In this document: piece after piece, positions 9,851 to 18,207 of the stretch
Numbering within the stretch: position 1 is the first letter of the stretch
Layout of the letters: every line of letters starts with the position of its first letter
Assembly: GCA_022508505.1 (NCBI GenBank)
Contig: JAFLVC010000006.1
Coordinates: 62,001 to 126,000 of the forward strand
Direction: 5' to 3'
DNA length: 64,000 bases
DNA from: Clostridiales bacterium
Lineage (GTDB): Bacteria; Bacillota; Clostridia; Christensenellales; Pumilibacteraceae
Translations under genes and position numbers: made by a program
The notes under the pieces: model-generated
What the model was told of the DNA's origin: nothing
What the model saw: only the letters and a program-made list of their open reading frames with translations
Database searches by the model: none

Positions 9851-10105
9851 ATGGAAGCGGGCGACATTGTTATAAGCCGCGCGGGGCACGACAGCGGCAA
9901 GGCGTTTATCGTAACGTCGGTCGTGAGCGACGACTTCGTCCTCATAGCGGACGGCAAAACGCGAAAGATAGAAAGCCCCAAGCTCAAACGAATAAGGCAT
10001 TTACGGGTGGTCGGCAAAAGCGAGCTCGACGGCCCGACAAACGCAAAGATACGCAACCGTATCAAAAAATTTCATTCCGACGGGAGATTGTATGCCGAGA
10101 AGTGA
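9851..10105 (+). CDS. KOW-domain RNA-binding protein (L14e/L6e/L27e-like)
   Basis: This small basic protein of about 84 residues has a KOW motif ([21 protein letters not shown]) and a lysine/arginine-rich C-terminus. Genes of this type sit between map and infA in many Bacillota and are annotated as KOW RNA-binding proteins related to archaeal-eukaryotic L14e. Their exact role is unknown. The ATG at 9851 has an AGG-type box at 9843-9846. A GTG at 9845 directly after the map stop is an alternative start. The 3' end overlaps infA by 14 bp. Confidence 0.85.
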   Translation: MEAGDIVISRAGHDSGKAFIVTSVVSDDFVLIADGKTRKIESPKLKRIRHLRVVGKSELDGPTNAKIRNRIKKFHSDGRLYAEK

Positions 10106-10313
10106 TAATATAGAGACCGAAGGCGTCGTAGAAGAATGCCTGCCCGGTACCAAGTTCAAGGTAAAGCTCGACAACGGCGCGACCGTGCTCTGCACGATAG
10201 CCGGCAAGATGCGTGTAAACTACATCAAGGTTCTGTTGGGCGACCGTGTCAAAGTGGCGATTTCGCCGTACGACATTACGAAGGGTATAATCACGTTCCG
10301 CAGTAAAAACTGA
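10092..10313 (+). CDS. infA: Translation initiation factor IF-1
   Basis: This 73-residue OB-fold protein binds the 30S A site during initiation. The family signature [43 protein letters not shown] is complete, and it ends with [13 protein letters not shown], close to the usual KGRITYR. It starts within the 3' end of the KOW gene, which suggests coupled translation. Confidence 0.98.
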   Translation: MPRSDNIETEGVVEECLPGTKFKVKLDNGATVLCTIAGKMRVNYIKVLLGDRVKVAISPYDITKGIITFRSKN

Positions 10314-10398
10314 TTATCGCGCGACTGCGCGCGAAACAGAAAATCCAACAACTCTCAACAAGCTAAAAGCGGTCGAAAGGCCGCATAAGGAGTAAATC

Positions 10399-10515
10399 AT
10401 GAAAGTCAGATCGTCAGTTAAGCCCATGTGCGACAAGTGCAAGGTCATTCGCCGTCACGGCAAGGTCATGGTCATTTGCAGCAAGAACCCCAGCCACAAA
10501 CAGCGTCAGGGTTAA
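10399..10515 (+). CDS. rpmJ: 50S ribosomal protein L36
   Basis: This 38-residue protein is bL36, a small zinc-binding large-subunit protein. It begins [19 protein letters not shown] and carries the zinc ligands Cys11, Cys14, Cys27 and His33 (CDKC ... ICSKNPSH). An AAGGAG box at about 10387-10392 precedes the ATG. It lies between infA and rpsM as is standard in Bacillota. Confidence 0.97.
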   Translation: MKVRSSVKPMCDKCKVIRRHGKVMVICSKNPSHKQRQG

Positions 10516-10667
10516 GGCTCGTTTCGAGCGGTTTCCTGCCGCACCGCGGCAAAAAGTATGGTAGGGAACAGCTCGTTCGATACACGTCCCGAAAGGAGCG
10601 CGACATTCCACACGGTTTGATCGGGGCGCAGATATTTTAAAAAACCAACTATCAAGGAGTAGTCAAA

Positions 10668-11045
10668 GTGGCAAGAATTGCAGGCATAGATTTGCCCAAA
10701 GAGAAACGTGTCGAGATAGGCCTTACCTACATCTACGGTATCGGCCGTCCGACGGCAAACAAGATTCTTAAAGCGACGGGTATCGACCCCGACACGCGCG
10801 TCAAGGATTTGACGGGCGATCAGGAGAATGCGCTCCGTACCTACATCGACAAAAACATCAAGGTAGAGGGCGATCTTCATCGCGAGGTGGAGCTGAACAT
10901 CAAGCGTCTCAAAGACATCGGCTGCTACCGCGGCGTAAGGCACCGCAAAAACCTGCCCGTGCGCGGTCAGAACACCAAGCAGAACGCGCGCACCCGCAAA
11001 GGTCCCAAGCGCACCGTTTCGCGCAGCAAGAAGAAGGAGAGATAA
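10668..11045 (+). CDS. rpsM: 30S ribosomal protein S13
   Basis: This 125-residue protein is uS13, in the 30S head, contacting P-site t[29 protein letters not shown] at the start and [28 protein letters not shown] at the C-terminus are diagnostic. The start codon is GTG, preceded by AAGGAG at about 10654-10659. A 152-bp gap separates it from rpmJ and shows no clear terminator. Confidence 0.98.
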   Translation: MARIAGIDLPKEKRVEIGLTYIYGIGRPTANKILKATGIDPDTRVKDLTGDQENALRTYIDKNIKVEGDLHREVELNIKRLKDIGCYRGVRHRKNLPVRGQNTKQNARTRKGPKRTVSRSKKKER

Positions 11046-11048
11046 CCC

Positions 11049-11438
11049 ATGGCTGTCAAGAAAACTTCTACCAAGAAAAAGATTACCAAAAACATCGACA
11101 AGGGTTGCGTGCACATTCACGCGTCCTTTAACAACACGATTGTTACGGTTACGGACGAACAGGGCAACGCCATTGCGGCGTGCTCGGCGGGCGCGCTCAA
11201 ATTCCGCGGCTCGCGTAAGTCCACGCCGTATGCTGCGCAAATGGCTGCCGAAGAAGCGGCTCGCCGCGCGATGGAACACGGCGTGCGTTCGGTCAAGGTT
11301 TTCGTCAAGGGCCCCGGCCCCGGCAGAGAATCGGCTATCCGCGCTATGGAAGTAGTGGGGCTTCAGGTCACGGAGATTTCCGACGTGTCGCCCATACCGC
11401 ACAACGGCTGCCGTCCGCCTAAGCGTCGCAGAGTGTAA
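11049..11438 (+). CDS. rpsK: 30S ribosomal protein S11
   Basis: This 129-residue protein is uS11, part of the 30S platform. [20 protein letters not shown] and the C-terminal [18 protein letters not shown] are canonical. It follows rpsM by 3 bp and precedes rpsD. Confidence 0.98.
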   Translation: MAVKKTSTKKKITKNIDKGCVHIHASFNNTIVTVTDEQGNAIAACSAGALKFRGSRKSTPYAAQMAAEEAARRAMEHGVRSVKVFVKGPGPGRESAIRAMEVVGLQVTEISDVSPIPHNGCRPPKRRRV

Positions 11439-11449
11439 GGAGAATTATC

Positions 11450-12070
11450 ATGGCAAGAAATATTTGTGCAGATTGCAGACAGTGCCGCAGAGAGGGCCAG
11501 AAGCTGTTCCTCAAAGGCGAGCGTTGCGTATCCAAAAAGTGCGCGATGGAGCGCCGTCCCGTTCCTCCGGGACCGCACGCCATGACGCGTCGTAAGAACA
11601 GCGAGTACAACACTCAGCTTCGCGAAAAGCAAAAGGTTAAAAGGGCGTACGGCGTGCTCGAAAAGCAGTTCCGCATGTATTACGAGCGTGCGGAAGCGCA
11701 AAAGGGCGTCACCGGTGAGAACATGCTCGCCATGCTCGAAAAGCGGCTCGACAACGTCGTTTACCGCATGGGCATAGGCGCTTCGCGCAAGATGTCGCGC
11801 CAGATTGTCAATCACGGTCATATTCTCGTGAACGGCAAGCGCGTCGACATTCCGTCCTATCAGGTAAAGCTCGGCGACGAGATAGCCATTCGCGAGACCA
11901 GCCGCGACAACGCGCTCTTCAAGGAGCTGCGCGGCGCAAAGATCGTTATGCCCAAGTGGGTTACGTTCGACACCGAGAACTTCGTCGGCAAGATCGTAGA
12001 CAACCCCAAGCGCGACGACATCGACCTCAACATCAACGAACAGCTCATCGTCGAGTTGTACTCGAAGTAA
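11450..12070 (+). CDS. rpsD: 30S ribosomal protein S4, zinc-finger form
   Basis: This 206-residue protein is uS4, a primary 16S rRNA binder. The N-terminal domain carries four cysteines (about residues 7, 10, 26 and 31, CADC ... CVSKKC), so it is the zinc-binding C+ form. The S4 domain (RLDNVVYRMGIGASRKMSRQIVNHGHILVNGK) follows. rpsD located between rpsK and rpoA is the arrangement of most Clostridia, in contrast to Bacillus subtilis. Confidence 0.98.
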   Translation: MARNICADCRQCRREGQKLFLKGERCVSKKCAMERRPVPPGPHAMTRRKNSEYNTQLREKQKVKRAYGVLEKQFRMYYERAEAQKGVTGENMLAMLEKRLDNVVYRMGIGASRKMSRQIVNHGHILVNGKRVDIPSYQVKLGDEIAIRETSRDNALFKELRGAKIVMPKWVTFDTENFVGKIVDNPKRDDIDLNINEQLIVELYSK

Positions 12071-12086
12071 TAAGGAGTAGCGAACT

Positions 12087-13040
12087 ATGATGGAAATCGA
12101 AATGCCGAAGATTACGATGGAAGAAAACGACAGCTACCGCACAGGCAAGTTTGTCGTCGAGCCACTCGAGCGCGGCTACGGCCACACGCTCGGCAACGCG
12201 CTTCGCCGCGTGCTTCTGTCCAATCTCCCCGGTGCGGCGGTAATCGGTATCATGATTGAGGGCGTCGACCACGAGTTCTCGACGATAAAGGGCATCAAAG
12301 AGGACGTTACGGAGATCGTTCTCAACCTCAAATCGCTCAACCTCAAGGCCAATTATTCGGACAAAACCCTCGTCAAGGAGTTGCACCTTCAAAAGAGCAG
12401 CGCCGGCGTGGTTACCGCGGCCGACATCGACGTCGATCCCGAAATCGATATTCTCAACCCCGACCTGTATCTCTGCACGCTCGACGACGGCGCTAAGCTC
12501 GACATGACGCTGTACGTCGGCAAGGGCAGGGGCTACGTCGTCGCGGAAAACCTCAAGGACGCGTCGCGCCCCATCGGGTACATTCCCATCGACGCGATAT
12601 TCACGCCCGTTAAGTTTGCCTCGTATTCCGTCGAGCCGACTCGCGTCGGTCAGTCCATGGACTACGACAAGCTGACTATAAACGTCAAGACCGACGGCTC
12701 GCTTTCCGCAAGGGACGTTCTGAGCTTAGCGGCAAAGGCGCTCGAGGACCACACGAAGCTGTTCGTCGCGCTGTCCGACACCATATCCGGCATGGACATT
12801 CTCGTCTCGCGCTCGGAGGACAGACAGCAAAAGGTGCTGGAAATGAACATCGAGGAAATGGACCTTTCGGTCAGAAGCTACAACTGCTTGAAGCGCGCCG
12901 GCATTCACACCGTTGCCGACCTCACGCGCAAGACCGAAGAGGACATGCTCAAGGTTCGCAACCTCGGCCGCAAGTCCCTCGACGAGGTCATCGCCAAGCT
13001 CCGCACGTTCGGGCTCGACCTTCGCGCCTCGGAAGACTAA
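12087..13040 (+). CDS. rpoA: DNA-directed RNA polymerase subunit alpha
   Basis: This 317-residue protein is the alpha subunit that nucleates RNA polymerase assembly. The N-terminal assembly domain contains PLERGYGHTLGNALRRVLLSNLPG and VVTAADID. The C-terminal DNA- and activator-binding domain contains LSVRSYNCLKRAGIHTVADLTRKTEEDMLKVRNLGRKSLDEV. Length is normal. The start at 12087 has AAGGAG upstream; the Met two codons on is also possible. Confidence 0.98.
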   Translation: MMEIEMPKITMEENDSYRTGKFVVEPLERGYGHTLGNALRRVLLSNLPGAAVIGIMIEGVDHEFSTIKGIKEDVTEIVLNLKSLNLKANYSDKTLVKELHLQKSSAGVVTAADIDVDPEIDILNPDLYLCTLDDGAKLDMTLYVGKGRGYVVAENLKDASRPIGYIPIDAIFTPVKFASYSVEPTRVGQSMDYDKLTINVKTDGSLSARDVLSLAAKALEDHTKLFVALSDTISGMDILVSRSEDRQQKVLEMNIEEMDLSVRSYNCLKRAGIHTVADLTRKTEEDMLKVRNLGRKSLDEVIAKLRTFGLDLRASED

Positions 13041-13058
13041 TCAAGGAGAATTAAACGC

Positions 13059-13568
13059 ATGGAACAGAGAAAACTTTCGCGCCCGACCGATCAGCGTAAA
13101 GCGCTTTTGCGCAACCAAGTAACGGCGCTTTTGTGGAACGAAAAGATAACGACGACGTATGCGCGCGCCAAAGAGGTGCAGCGCCTCGCCGACGAGATAA
13201 TCCAGCTCGCCGTCGACAATGTGCTCGACGTCAAAAAGGAAATCAAGCACACCGTCGACAAGAAGGGCAAGGCAATCGACATCGAGGTCATAGTCGACGG
13301 CGAAAAGCGGCTTGCCGCGCGTCGTAAGATCATGGCTATGGTCTACGATCCGCCCGAAGTTCGCAATCCCGACGAGACCAAGCCGGCGTTCCGCGAGAGG
13401 ACGAGCGACATCCAGCACCCGCTTATTGAAAAGATTTTCAACGTGTACGCCATTCGCTACGCTCAGCGCAACCGCGATCAGGGCAGCAGCGGCGGCTATA
13501 CTCGCGTGCTCAAGCTCGGTCCGCGCCGCGGCGACGCCGCCGAAGAAGCTCTTATCGAGTTGGTGTAA
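13059..13568 (+). CDS. rplQ: 50S ribosomal protein L17 with an internal insertion
   Basis: This is bL17, at the bottom of the exit tunnel. The N-terminal part (LSRPTDQRKALLRNQVTALLWNEKITTTYARAKEVQRLADEII) and the C-terminal GGYTRVLKLGPRRGDAAEEALIELV are canonical. Between them, roughly residues 55-100 carry extra charged sequence, so the protein has 169 residues rather than ~115-130. It closes the operon and is followed by an intrinsic terminator. Confidence 0.96.
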   Translation: MEQRKLSRPTDQRKALLRNQVTALLWNEKITTTYARAKEVQRLADEIIQLAVDNVLDVKKEIKHTVDKKGKAIDIEVIVDGEKRLAARRKIMAMVYDPPEVRNPDETKPAFRERTSDIQHPLIEKIFNVYAIRYAQRNRDQGSSGGYTRVLKLGPRRGDAAEEALIELV

Positions 13569-13626
13569 TGTAGCGCCGCGTTGCGGCTAAGATAAGAGAT
13601 AAGAATGAATAATGAATAATCAAGGA

Positions 13627-13654
13627 AGCGCGAGACTCTATGCTCGCGCTTTTT
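13627..13654 (+). terminator. Intrinsic terminator of the ribosomal operon
   Basis: An 8-bp GC-rich stem (AGCGCGAG / CTCGCGCT) with an 8-nt loop is followed by TTTT. It lies 60 bp after rplQ. The same hairpin recurs, with changes, at several other gene ends in this window. Confidence 0.85.
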
Positions 13655-13669
13655 GCGTGGTTATATTTC

Positions 13670-13698
13670 TTGACATATATGTGCCGTGATAGTATTAT
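13670..13698 (+). promoter_or_regulatory. Sigma70-type promoter for the 13730 lipoprotein gene
   Basis: The -35 box is a perfect TTGACA (13670-13675) and the -10 is TATTAT (13693-13698), with 17 bp between them. Transcription would start about 13705, giving a short leader with an AGGAG ribosome binding site. Confidence 0.75.
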
Positions 13699-13729
13699 TA
13701 GATACATAAAGGCTTACTTAGGAGAAAAA

Positions 13730-15064
13730 ATGAAAAGAAAAAGTCTTTCTATAGCGTTCGCGGCGGTGGGCGTTGCGGCTTATGCTTTTACGCTTTTTGC
13801 GTGCGGCGACGACAAAAGCGACGGCGGCAACGCCAAGCCCTTGCCGGACTACGAGATAACCGTTCCCGACGAGACGACGATAAAGTCGCAGACGGTTACC
13901 GAAGCGCAGTGGCAGGCGGCGTGGAAGCTCGACGCGGTGTCAAACGTCACGTTCGTCGGCAACGGTTATACCGTCGATGACGGCGAGACCGTCGATTACA
14001 GCACGAGCATCGTCAAGGTGAACGGAAGTAAGCGTTATGAAAAGCTGCCCGTCATGCACTCGCTGTTTTCGGGGCTGACGGCGTATGACGAAAAGTACTA
14101 CAGCGCTACGAAAGACGGAGTTGTGATGTACGAAAAGTACACCGACATTTGGGACGGACAAGTTACTGACGAAATAATCAACTTTAACGTCGCCTGCGAT
14201 TTGAATTGTCCCGACGTAAAAGACAGCTTTTTGCAGTTTGTCTACGATGCGGAGAATGCGCAATACACGTACACCGACAGCGGCAATGCGCAGTATACGT
14301 ACGCGTACACCGTCAAAATTTTCGGCGGCAAGCTGAGATATGTCAAAATCGAAACGGAATTCACGACGGGCGAGCGCGTCGGCACAAAGCACGTTTACGA
14401 GAACAACATTTACGACTACGGCAGCACGGCGGTGACGCTTCCCAAGCTTCCGACGGGCGGCGGCTCGGCAATCGGCGGGGGAAGCTCGGACATAGAGCGC
14501 ACCGTCACCGAGGACGAGTGGAAGAGCCTTCTGTCTGCCGAGCGCATCGGGTCGTGCGTCATCACGGAGACTGTCGGCGACGACCGTACGAGACTGCTGA
14601 TCGATGCCGACAATGACAGGTTTTCCATTGAAGCGGCAGACGGCTCTGTCCAAACGTACGCAAAGCTGGACGGTCGCTGCTACCTATTTACGCGAGACGG
14701 TTCCGAGTGGTCGGTCGCGGCGATAACCGAGGCGCAGTATAGCGAAAGGTTTAACGGCTGCTTTGCTTGGGCTGCGATTCTTTCGGGGCTTTATGCGGAG
14801 TTTGAGTATGTCGGCGAGGAGCATAATTGGTGGGGATACTATTTCGCCTCGGGCATGAGCTTCGGCGGCGCGACGGCGGATGTTAGGCTCGATTTTTCGG
14901 GGCTTGCGAACGACGACGGTGTGAATAAAAAATGGGACTACCTGCTGATAACAGGCAAACGGTCGTCTGCGTACCCCGACAACGGCACTGCGTTCACCGT
15001 CGCGTTGAGGTGCAACGCCAGAAAGCCCAATATCACCGTACCGGATATCACCTTGCCGGAATAA
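13730..15064 (+). CDS. Lipoprotein of unknown function with two repeated domains
   Basis: This 444-residue protein has a lipoprotein signal (MKRKSLSIAFAAVGVAAYAF then TLFAC, lipidated Cys at about residue 24) and should be anchored to the outer face of the membrane. The mature part has two similar halves that begin VTEAQWQAAWKL (about residue 50) and VTEDEWKSLL (about residue 260). Both are rich in Tyr, Asp and short beta-strand patterns, as in lipocalin-like lipoproteins. I do not recognise a catalytic motif. The ATG at 13730 follows an AGGAG box; an upstream in-frame start at 13640 lies before the promoter and is rejected. Confidence 0.8.
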   Translation: MKRKSLSIAFAAVGVAAYAFTLFACGDDKSDGGNAKPLPDYEITVPDETTIKSQTVTEAQWQAAWKLDAVSNVTFVGNGYTVDDGETVDYSTSIVKVNGSKRYEKLPVMHSLFSGLTAYDEKYYSATKDGVVMYEKYTDIWDGQVTDEIINFNVACDLNCPDVKDSFLQFVYDAENAQYTYTDSGNAQYTYAYTVKIFGGKLRYVKIETEFTTGERVGTKHVYENNIYDYGSTAVTLPKLPTGGGSAIGGGSSDIERTVTEDEWKSLLSAERIGSCVITETVGDDRTRLLIDADNDRFSIEAADGSVQTYAKLDGRCYLFTRDGSEWSVAAITEAQYSERFNGCFAWAAILSGLYAEFEYVGEEHNWWGYYFASGMSFGGATADVRLDFSGLANDDGVNKKWDYLLITGKRSSAYPDNGTAFTVALRCNARKPNITVPDITLPE

Positions 15065-15109
15065 ACGATAAGCGCCGTAGGCGGCTGAGATAAGAGATAA
15101 GAATGATTG

Positions 15110-15139
15110 AAGCGCGAGACAGAAATGTTCGCGCTTTTT
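15110..15139 (+). terminator. Intrinsic terminator, GCGCGA family
   Basis: AAGCGCGA pairs with TCGCGCTT around an 11-nt loop, followed by TTT. It ends the 13730 lipoprotein transcript and matches the terminator after rplQ. Confidence 0.8.
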
Positions 15140-15149
15140 AGTGCACTAT

Positions 15150-15260
15150 CAGGCTCCCTTGAATTTAGGGGAGCTGTCGCCTTTAGGCGACTGAGAGGAT
15201 GTTTAGGCTCCCCTTAATAAGGGGAGCTGGCTGCCGCTTGCGGCAGACTGAGGGGATGTG
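15150..15260. repeat. Dispersed palindromic repeat, two units
   Basis: Each unit joins a CTCCC(C)TT..AAGGGGAG palindrome to a second small hairpin (GTCGCC/GGCGAC in the first, CTGCCGC/GCGGCAG in the second) and ends GACTGAG(A/G)GGATG. The same modular units recur at 16690, 21791, 21986, 29311 and 43850. No coding capacity is seen. Confidence 0.75.
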
Positions 15261-15565
15261 AAAATAAATAGATTCTTCGACTCTGCGCTGACGCGCTTCG
15301 CTCAGAATGACAAAAGAAGTGCATATCGCCACCGAAGGTCGTGCCGTAAAGAAATGTACTGTTTGATATGTGTCATCCTGAGCCCCGCGAAGGATCTGTA
15401 AGCGACGGCGTATGGCGTCGCTTCATTTTTATTCAGCTCCCCATGTCGCATATATGCGACTGAAATAACAACCGTATCTAAAGATAAGAAAACAAACATC
15501 ATATGAATTCCGACGCTTGCTTATCTCTGTGCCATGCGATTTACTAATCTGTTACTATTGTGTAT

Positions 15566-15582
15566 GTACGTTAATAACGTAC
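15566..15582. repeat. 17-bp perfect palindrome, copy 1
   Basis: GTACGTTAATAACGTAC is perfectly palindromic and occurs again unchanged at 21669-21685. Both copies are outside confident genes. It may be a protein-binding site or the core of another small repeat. Confidence 0.5.
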
Positions 15583-15678
15583 TTAGGTTTTTTCGGCTTA
15601 CTCGATATAAGCAAAGGTAATTTGTACTTGAAACGAGCCGCTTGGCGTAACCGCCGCGAAATTGCGCATACTATCCGC

Positions 15679-16683
15679 ATGATATTTATTGACAGGCAAG
15701 GTAATGCGGCGTGGGCGATGAGCGACGCCATGGCGGGCACCGATTATATCGCGCGGCTGGAGGCGCGCATAAGCGGTTACGGCAAAAAGGCCGTTGCGAT
15801 GTGTTCGGCGGACGCCGCGATACACACGGCGCTAAAGCTTTGCGGGGCGGGGTGGGGCGACTACGTTTTCGTCCCGACGTTTACATTCTACACAAATATA
15901 GCGACGGTGACGAACGAGGGGTGCCTGCCCGTCTTTCTCGACTGCGATCCGGAAACCCGTTGCGTTTCGGTGAGCGCACTCGAAACGGCGTTCCTGTGGT
16001 CGGAGTTGCAGGACAAAATGCCCAAGGCTGTCGTCGTCGATGACGCGTTCGGCGCGGTGGCGGACTTCGACAGGTTACTTCCCATGTGCAAGGCGTACGG
16101 CGTGCCGCTCATCGAGCTCGCTTGCGACGCGTTCGGCGGCGAGTATAACGGCAGGCCGTGCGGCGCGTGCGGCGATTACGGCGTTATAAGCTTCGCAAAA
16201 CGCGTGGACGGCGGCGGCGGGGCGCTCATACTTCCCGTCGACGAGGAGCGCGCGGCGCGCGAGTTTTCGCGCGGGTGCTACAGCGAGAGCGAAAACCACG
16301 ACTACAAAATGCACAACGTGATCGCCGCGCTCGACTGCGCAAAGCTGCAGTCGGCAAAAAAGATAGGCGAGCGCGCCAAGCACAACCTCGCCGCGCTCTG
16401 CGACGGGACCGACTCGGTCGCGCAGCCGACCGATGGCGACGCGGCGACTTACGCACTGTGCCGCGCGGCGCGGCACGCGGCGGCGATCAAGGCGGCGGGG
16501 TACGACGTAAAAACTCCGCCGCCCGTGCACACCATGCCGCAGTATTCGACATGTCCGTTCTTCGAGCACGAGCAGGGGTTTTGCGTTGCGCGCTCATTTT
16601 CCGACTGCTGTCTCGTCGACATGGACATATCGGCGCATAAAAGAAGAAAGCTCGCCAAGATGTTGAGAAATTACCAAGTGTAA
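15679..16683 (+). CDS. DegT/DnrJ/EryC1/StrS-like PLP-dependent aminotransferase family protein
   Basis: The protein (334 residues from 15679) resembles the DegT/DnrJ/EryC1/StrS family, whose members make amino or keto sugars for surface glycans using pyridoxal phosphate. It shows the N-terminal ARISGYGKKAVAMCSADAAIHTALKL segment, PTFTFYTNIATVTNEGCLPVFLDCD, VVDDAFGAVADF (where most members have EDAAQA) and ISFAKRVDGGGGALI, where the lysine could be the PLP-binding residue. The C-terminal domain is short compared with the usual ~370 residues. The frame is open back to 15517 but no start has a good ribosome binding site, so the 5' end is uncertain. Divergence suggests altered or lost activity. 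Confidence 0.6.
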   Translation: MIFIDRQGNAAWAMSDAMAGTDYIARLEARISGYGKKAVAMCSADAAIHTALKLCGAGWGDYVFVPTFTFYTNIATVTNEGCLPVFLDCDPETRCVSVSALETAFLWSELQDKMPKAVVVDDAFGAVADFDRLLPMCKAYGVPLIELACDAFGGEYNGRPCGACGDYGVISFAKRVDGGGGALILPVDEERAAREFSRGCYSESENHDYKMHNVIAALDCAKLQSAKKIGERAKHNLAALCDGTDSVAQPTDGDAATYALCRAARHAAAIKAAGYDVKTPPPVHTMPQYSTCPFFEHEQGFCVARSFSDCCLVDMDISAHKRRKLAKMLRNYQV

Positions 16684-16689
16684 ATGAGT

Positions 16690-16793
16690 TCACATCCCCT
16701 CAGTCACTCGTACCTCGTGACAGCTCCCCTTGTTAAGGGGAGCCTGACGGTCTCTCAGTCAGCTTCGCTGACAGGCCTTACACAGGGGAGCCT
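16690..16793. repeat. Dispersed palindromic repeat, two units
   Basis: This copy reads TCACATCCCCTCAGTCAC..., then CTCCCCTTGTTAAGGGGAG, then a second unit with CAGTCAGCTTCGCTGACAG and a degenerate CACAGGGGAG end. It lies in a 316-bp gap between the DegT-like gene and the NrdG-like gene. A decayed GCGCGAG hairpin without a T-tract follows at 16801-16828. Confidence 0.75.
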
Positions 16794-16964
16794 AATGTGG
16801 AAGCGCGAGATAGAGATGCTCGCGCTTAACAGATTCCTCGCTTTAGCTCGGAATAACCTGTGGTTACTTCGTAGGACGGTAAAAGAGCTTTTCGCAATTT
16901 GTCGGGCGTAACAATCAACGAATGACGGCAGTCCATACACGACAAAAATCCAAGCTGCGCTTGG

Positions 16965-16993
16965 TTGACATAAATATCGTAATACATTATAAT
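16965..16993 (+). promoter_or_regulatory. Consensus sigma70 promoter giving an apparently leaderless mRNA
   Basis: TTGACA (16965-16970) and TATAAT (16988-16993) are both perfect and 17 bp apart. The expected transcription start, 7 nt after the -10 box, is at 17000, which is the A of the downstream ATG. No ribosome binding site exists upstream of that ATG. Confidence 0.75.
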
Positions 16994-16999
16994 ATTCGC

Positions 17000-17713
17000 A
17001 TGTGGAACGATGCGAAGTACATAAAGATAAGCGGACTGCAAAAGCTGACGCTGCTCGACTATCCCGAACACACGGCGTGCACGCTGTTCGTGCCGGGCTG
17101 TAATTTCAAATGCCCGTTCTGCCATAACAGCGAGCTTCTCGGCGGCAGCGTCGAGTTCTACGACGAAGCGGAAATATTCGCATTCCTAAAAAAGCGCAGG
17201 GGCGTACTCGAAGGCGTGTGCGTCACGGGCGGTGAGCCGACGTTGTACACCGATCTCGGTAGGCTTTTGTCCGACATAAAAGAGCTCGGGTACGAAGTCA
17301 AGCTCGACACGAACGGTTACATTCCCGAAAGATTGACGGAGCTGTATCAAAAAGGACTGCTCGACTATGTGGCAATGGACATAAAAAACTCGCCCGCGCG
17401 CTATGCCGAAACGATCGGACTGCCCGAAGCGCGGTTCGACATCTCGCGCATAACCGAGTCGATAGGTATTATAATGAACTCGGGCGTCGGGTACGAGTTC
17501 CGCACGACGGTGTCAAACGAGCTGTTCGACGACGAGAGCATGGACGGCGCCGCGCGCATGATAGCGGGCGCGGACAAGTACTTCCTTCAAAAGTTTGTCA
17601 TGCGCGACACCGTTCCGTCAAAAACGCTCACCGCCCCGACAGACGATAGGCTCGAACACTACCTCGAAATAGCGCGGCGGTACGTCGTAAACGCAAAAAT
17701 CCGCGGAACGTGA
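17000..17713 (+). CDS. Radical SAM activating enzyme, anaerobic ribonucleotide reductase type (NrdG2-like)
   Basis: Proteins of this family use a [4Fe-4S] cluster and S-adenosylmethionine to make a glycyl radical on an anaerobic partner enzyme, usually the class III ribonucleotide reductase. The 237-residue protein begins near the family pattern (IKISGLQKLTLLDYPEHTACTLFVPGCNFKCPFCHN). It has the CxxxCxxC cluster ligands at residues 34, 38 and 41, then the GGEPTLY motif and the KLDTNGY strand. The nrdD partner is not in the window. The start at 17000 is chosen from the promoter and homology; the ORF runs back to 16922 through the promoter. Confidence 0.85.
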   Translation: MWNDAKYIKISGLQKLTLLDYPEHTACTLFVPGCNFKCPFCHNSELLGGSVEFYDEAEIFAFLKKRRGVLEGVCVTGGEPTLYTDLGRLLSDIKELGYEVKLDTNGYIPERLTELYQKGLLDYVAMDIKNSPARYAETIGLPEARFDISRITESIGIIMNSGVGYEFRTTVSNELFDDESMDGAARMIAGADKYFLQKFVMRDTVPSKTLTAPTDDRLEHYLEIARRYVVNAKIRGT

Positions 17714-17735
17714 AAAAAGAATATATTACCACAAC

Positions 17736-17766
17736 AGAGCGACGGACTTACGTCGCTCTTGCTTTT
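17736..17766 (+). terminator. Intrinsic terminator after the NrdG-like gene
   Basis: A perfect 9-bp stem AGAGCGACG / CGTCGCTCT with a 6-nt loop is followed by TTGCTTTT. The T-tract overlaps the -35 box of the next promoter. Confidence 0.8.
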
Positions 17767-17787
17767 CTTCACAACTTGTGGTAAAAT
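17759..17787 (+). promoter_or_regulatory. Promoter for the 17811 gene
   Basis: TTGCTT (17759-17764) and TAAAAT (17782-17787) are separated by 17 bp. An AAAGGAGG ribosome binding site follows at 17800-17807. Confidence 0.55.
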
Positions 17788-17810
17788 AATTGCGAGATAA
17801 AGGAGGATAA

Positions 17811-18185
17811 ATGTTTTACTCTTTCGAAAAAGAAGATATACTAAAGGCGTCGGCGTATATTGAGATTAGGTATTGTAAACTAAAACCGAAAGCAAGCATT
17901 AAAAAAATAGTTTCGACTCGCTCAATAAAGCCTTGGGAAGAAGATTCTTTGTACGCCCATGTCGATGATATTGTGTCTGATTATGCGGATATATTTTGTG
18001 GCGGCGTTTACAATAATTTGAAAACCGGGCCTGTGGACTTATACGGAATAAACTATTATTCGCCGGATTTGCTAAAAGTCATTATAGACAAAATCGAAAA
18101 ACGAAAACCGTTAGATTACGAAGCGCTTTTGGCGTGGTTAAAAGCCGGAGAAAAATACAACGGTATTTATGTTCTTGGAATTTAG
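17811..18185 (+). CDS. Hypothetical protein, 124 residues
   Basis: I do not recognise this protein. It has 124 residues, is soluble by appearance, is rich in Lys, Asp, Tyr and Ile, and has no signal peptide, Cys motif or obvious nucleotide-binding loop. An excellent AAAGGAGG box 3 bp before the ATG and a promoter upstream support it as real. Its base composition is more AT-rich than neighbouring genes, which suggests acquisition. It is followed 22 bp later by a Nudix gene with its own GGAGG box. Confidence 0.7.
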   Translation: MFYSFEKEDILKASAYIEIRYCKLKPKASIKKIVSTRSIKPWEEDSLYAHVDDIVSDYADIFCGGVYNNLKTGPVDLYGINYYSPDLLKVIIDKIEKRKPLDYEALLAWLKAGEKYNGIYVLGI

Positions 18186-18207
18186 ATAACTTCGGCGGAG
18201 GCGCAAT

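Larger units (their letters stand above)
15065..15678 (+). other. Non-coding stretch with terminator and repeats
   Basis: About 610 bp hold a terminator (15110-15139), two palindromic repeat units (15150-15260), two 'TCCTGAGC'-type repeats (about 15271-15311 and 15369-15402) and a perfect 17-bp palindrome (15566-15582). The open frame of the following gene runs back to 15517 without a convincing start. I see no separate gene. Confidence 0.6.
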
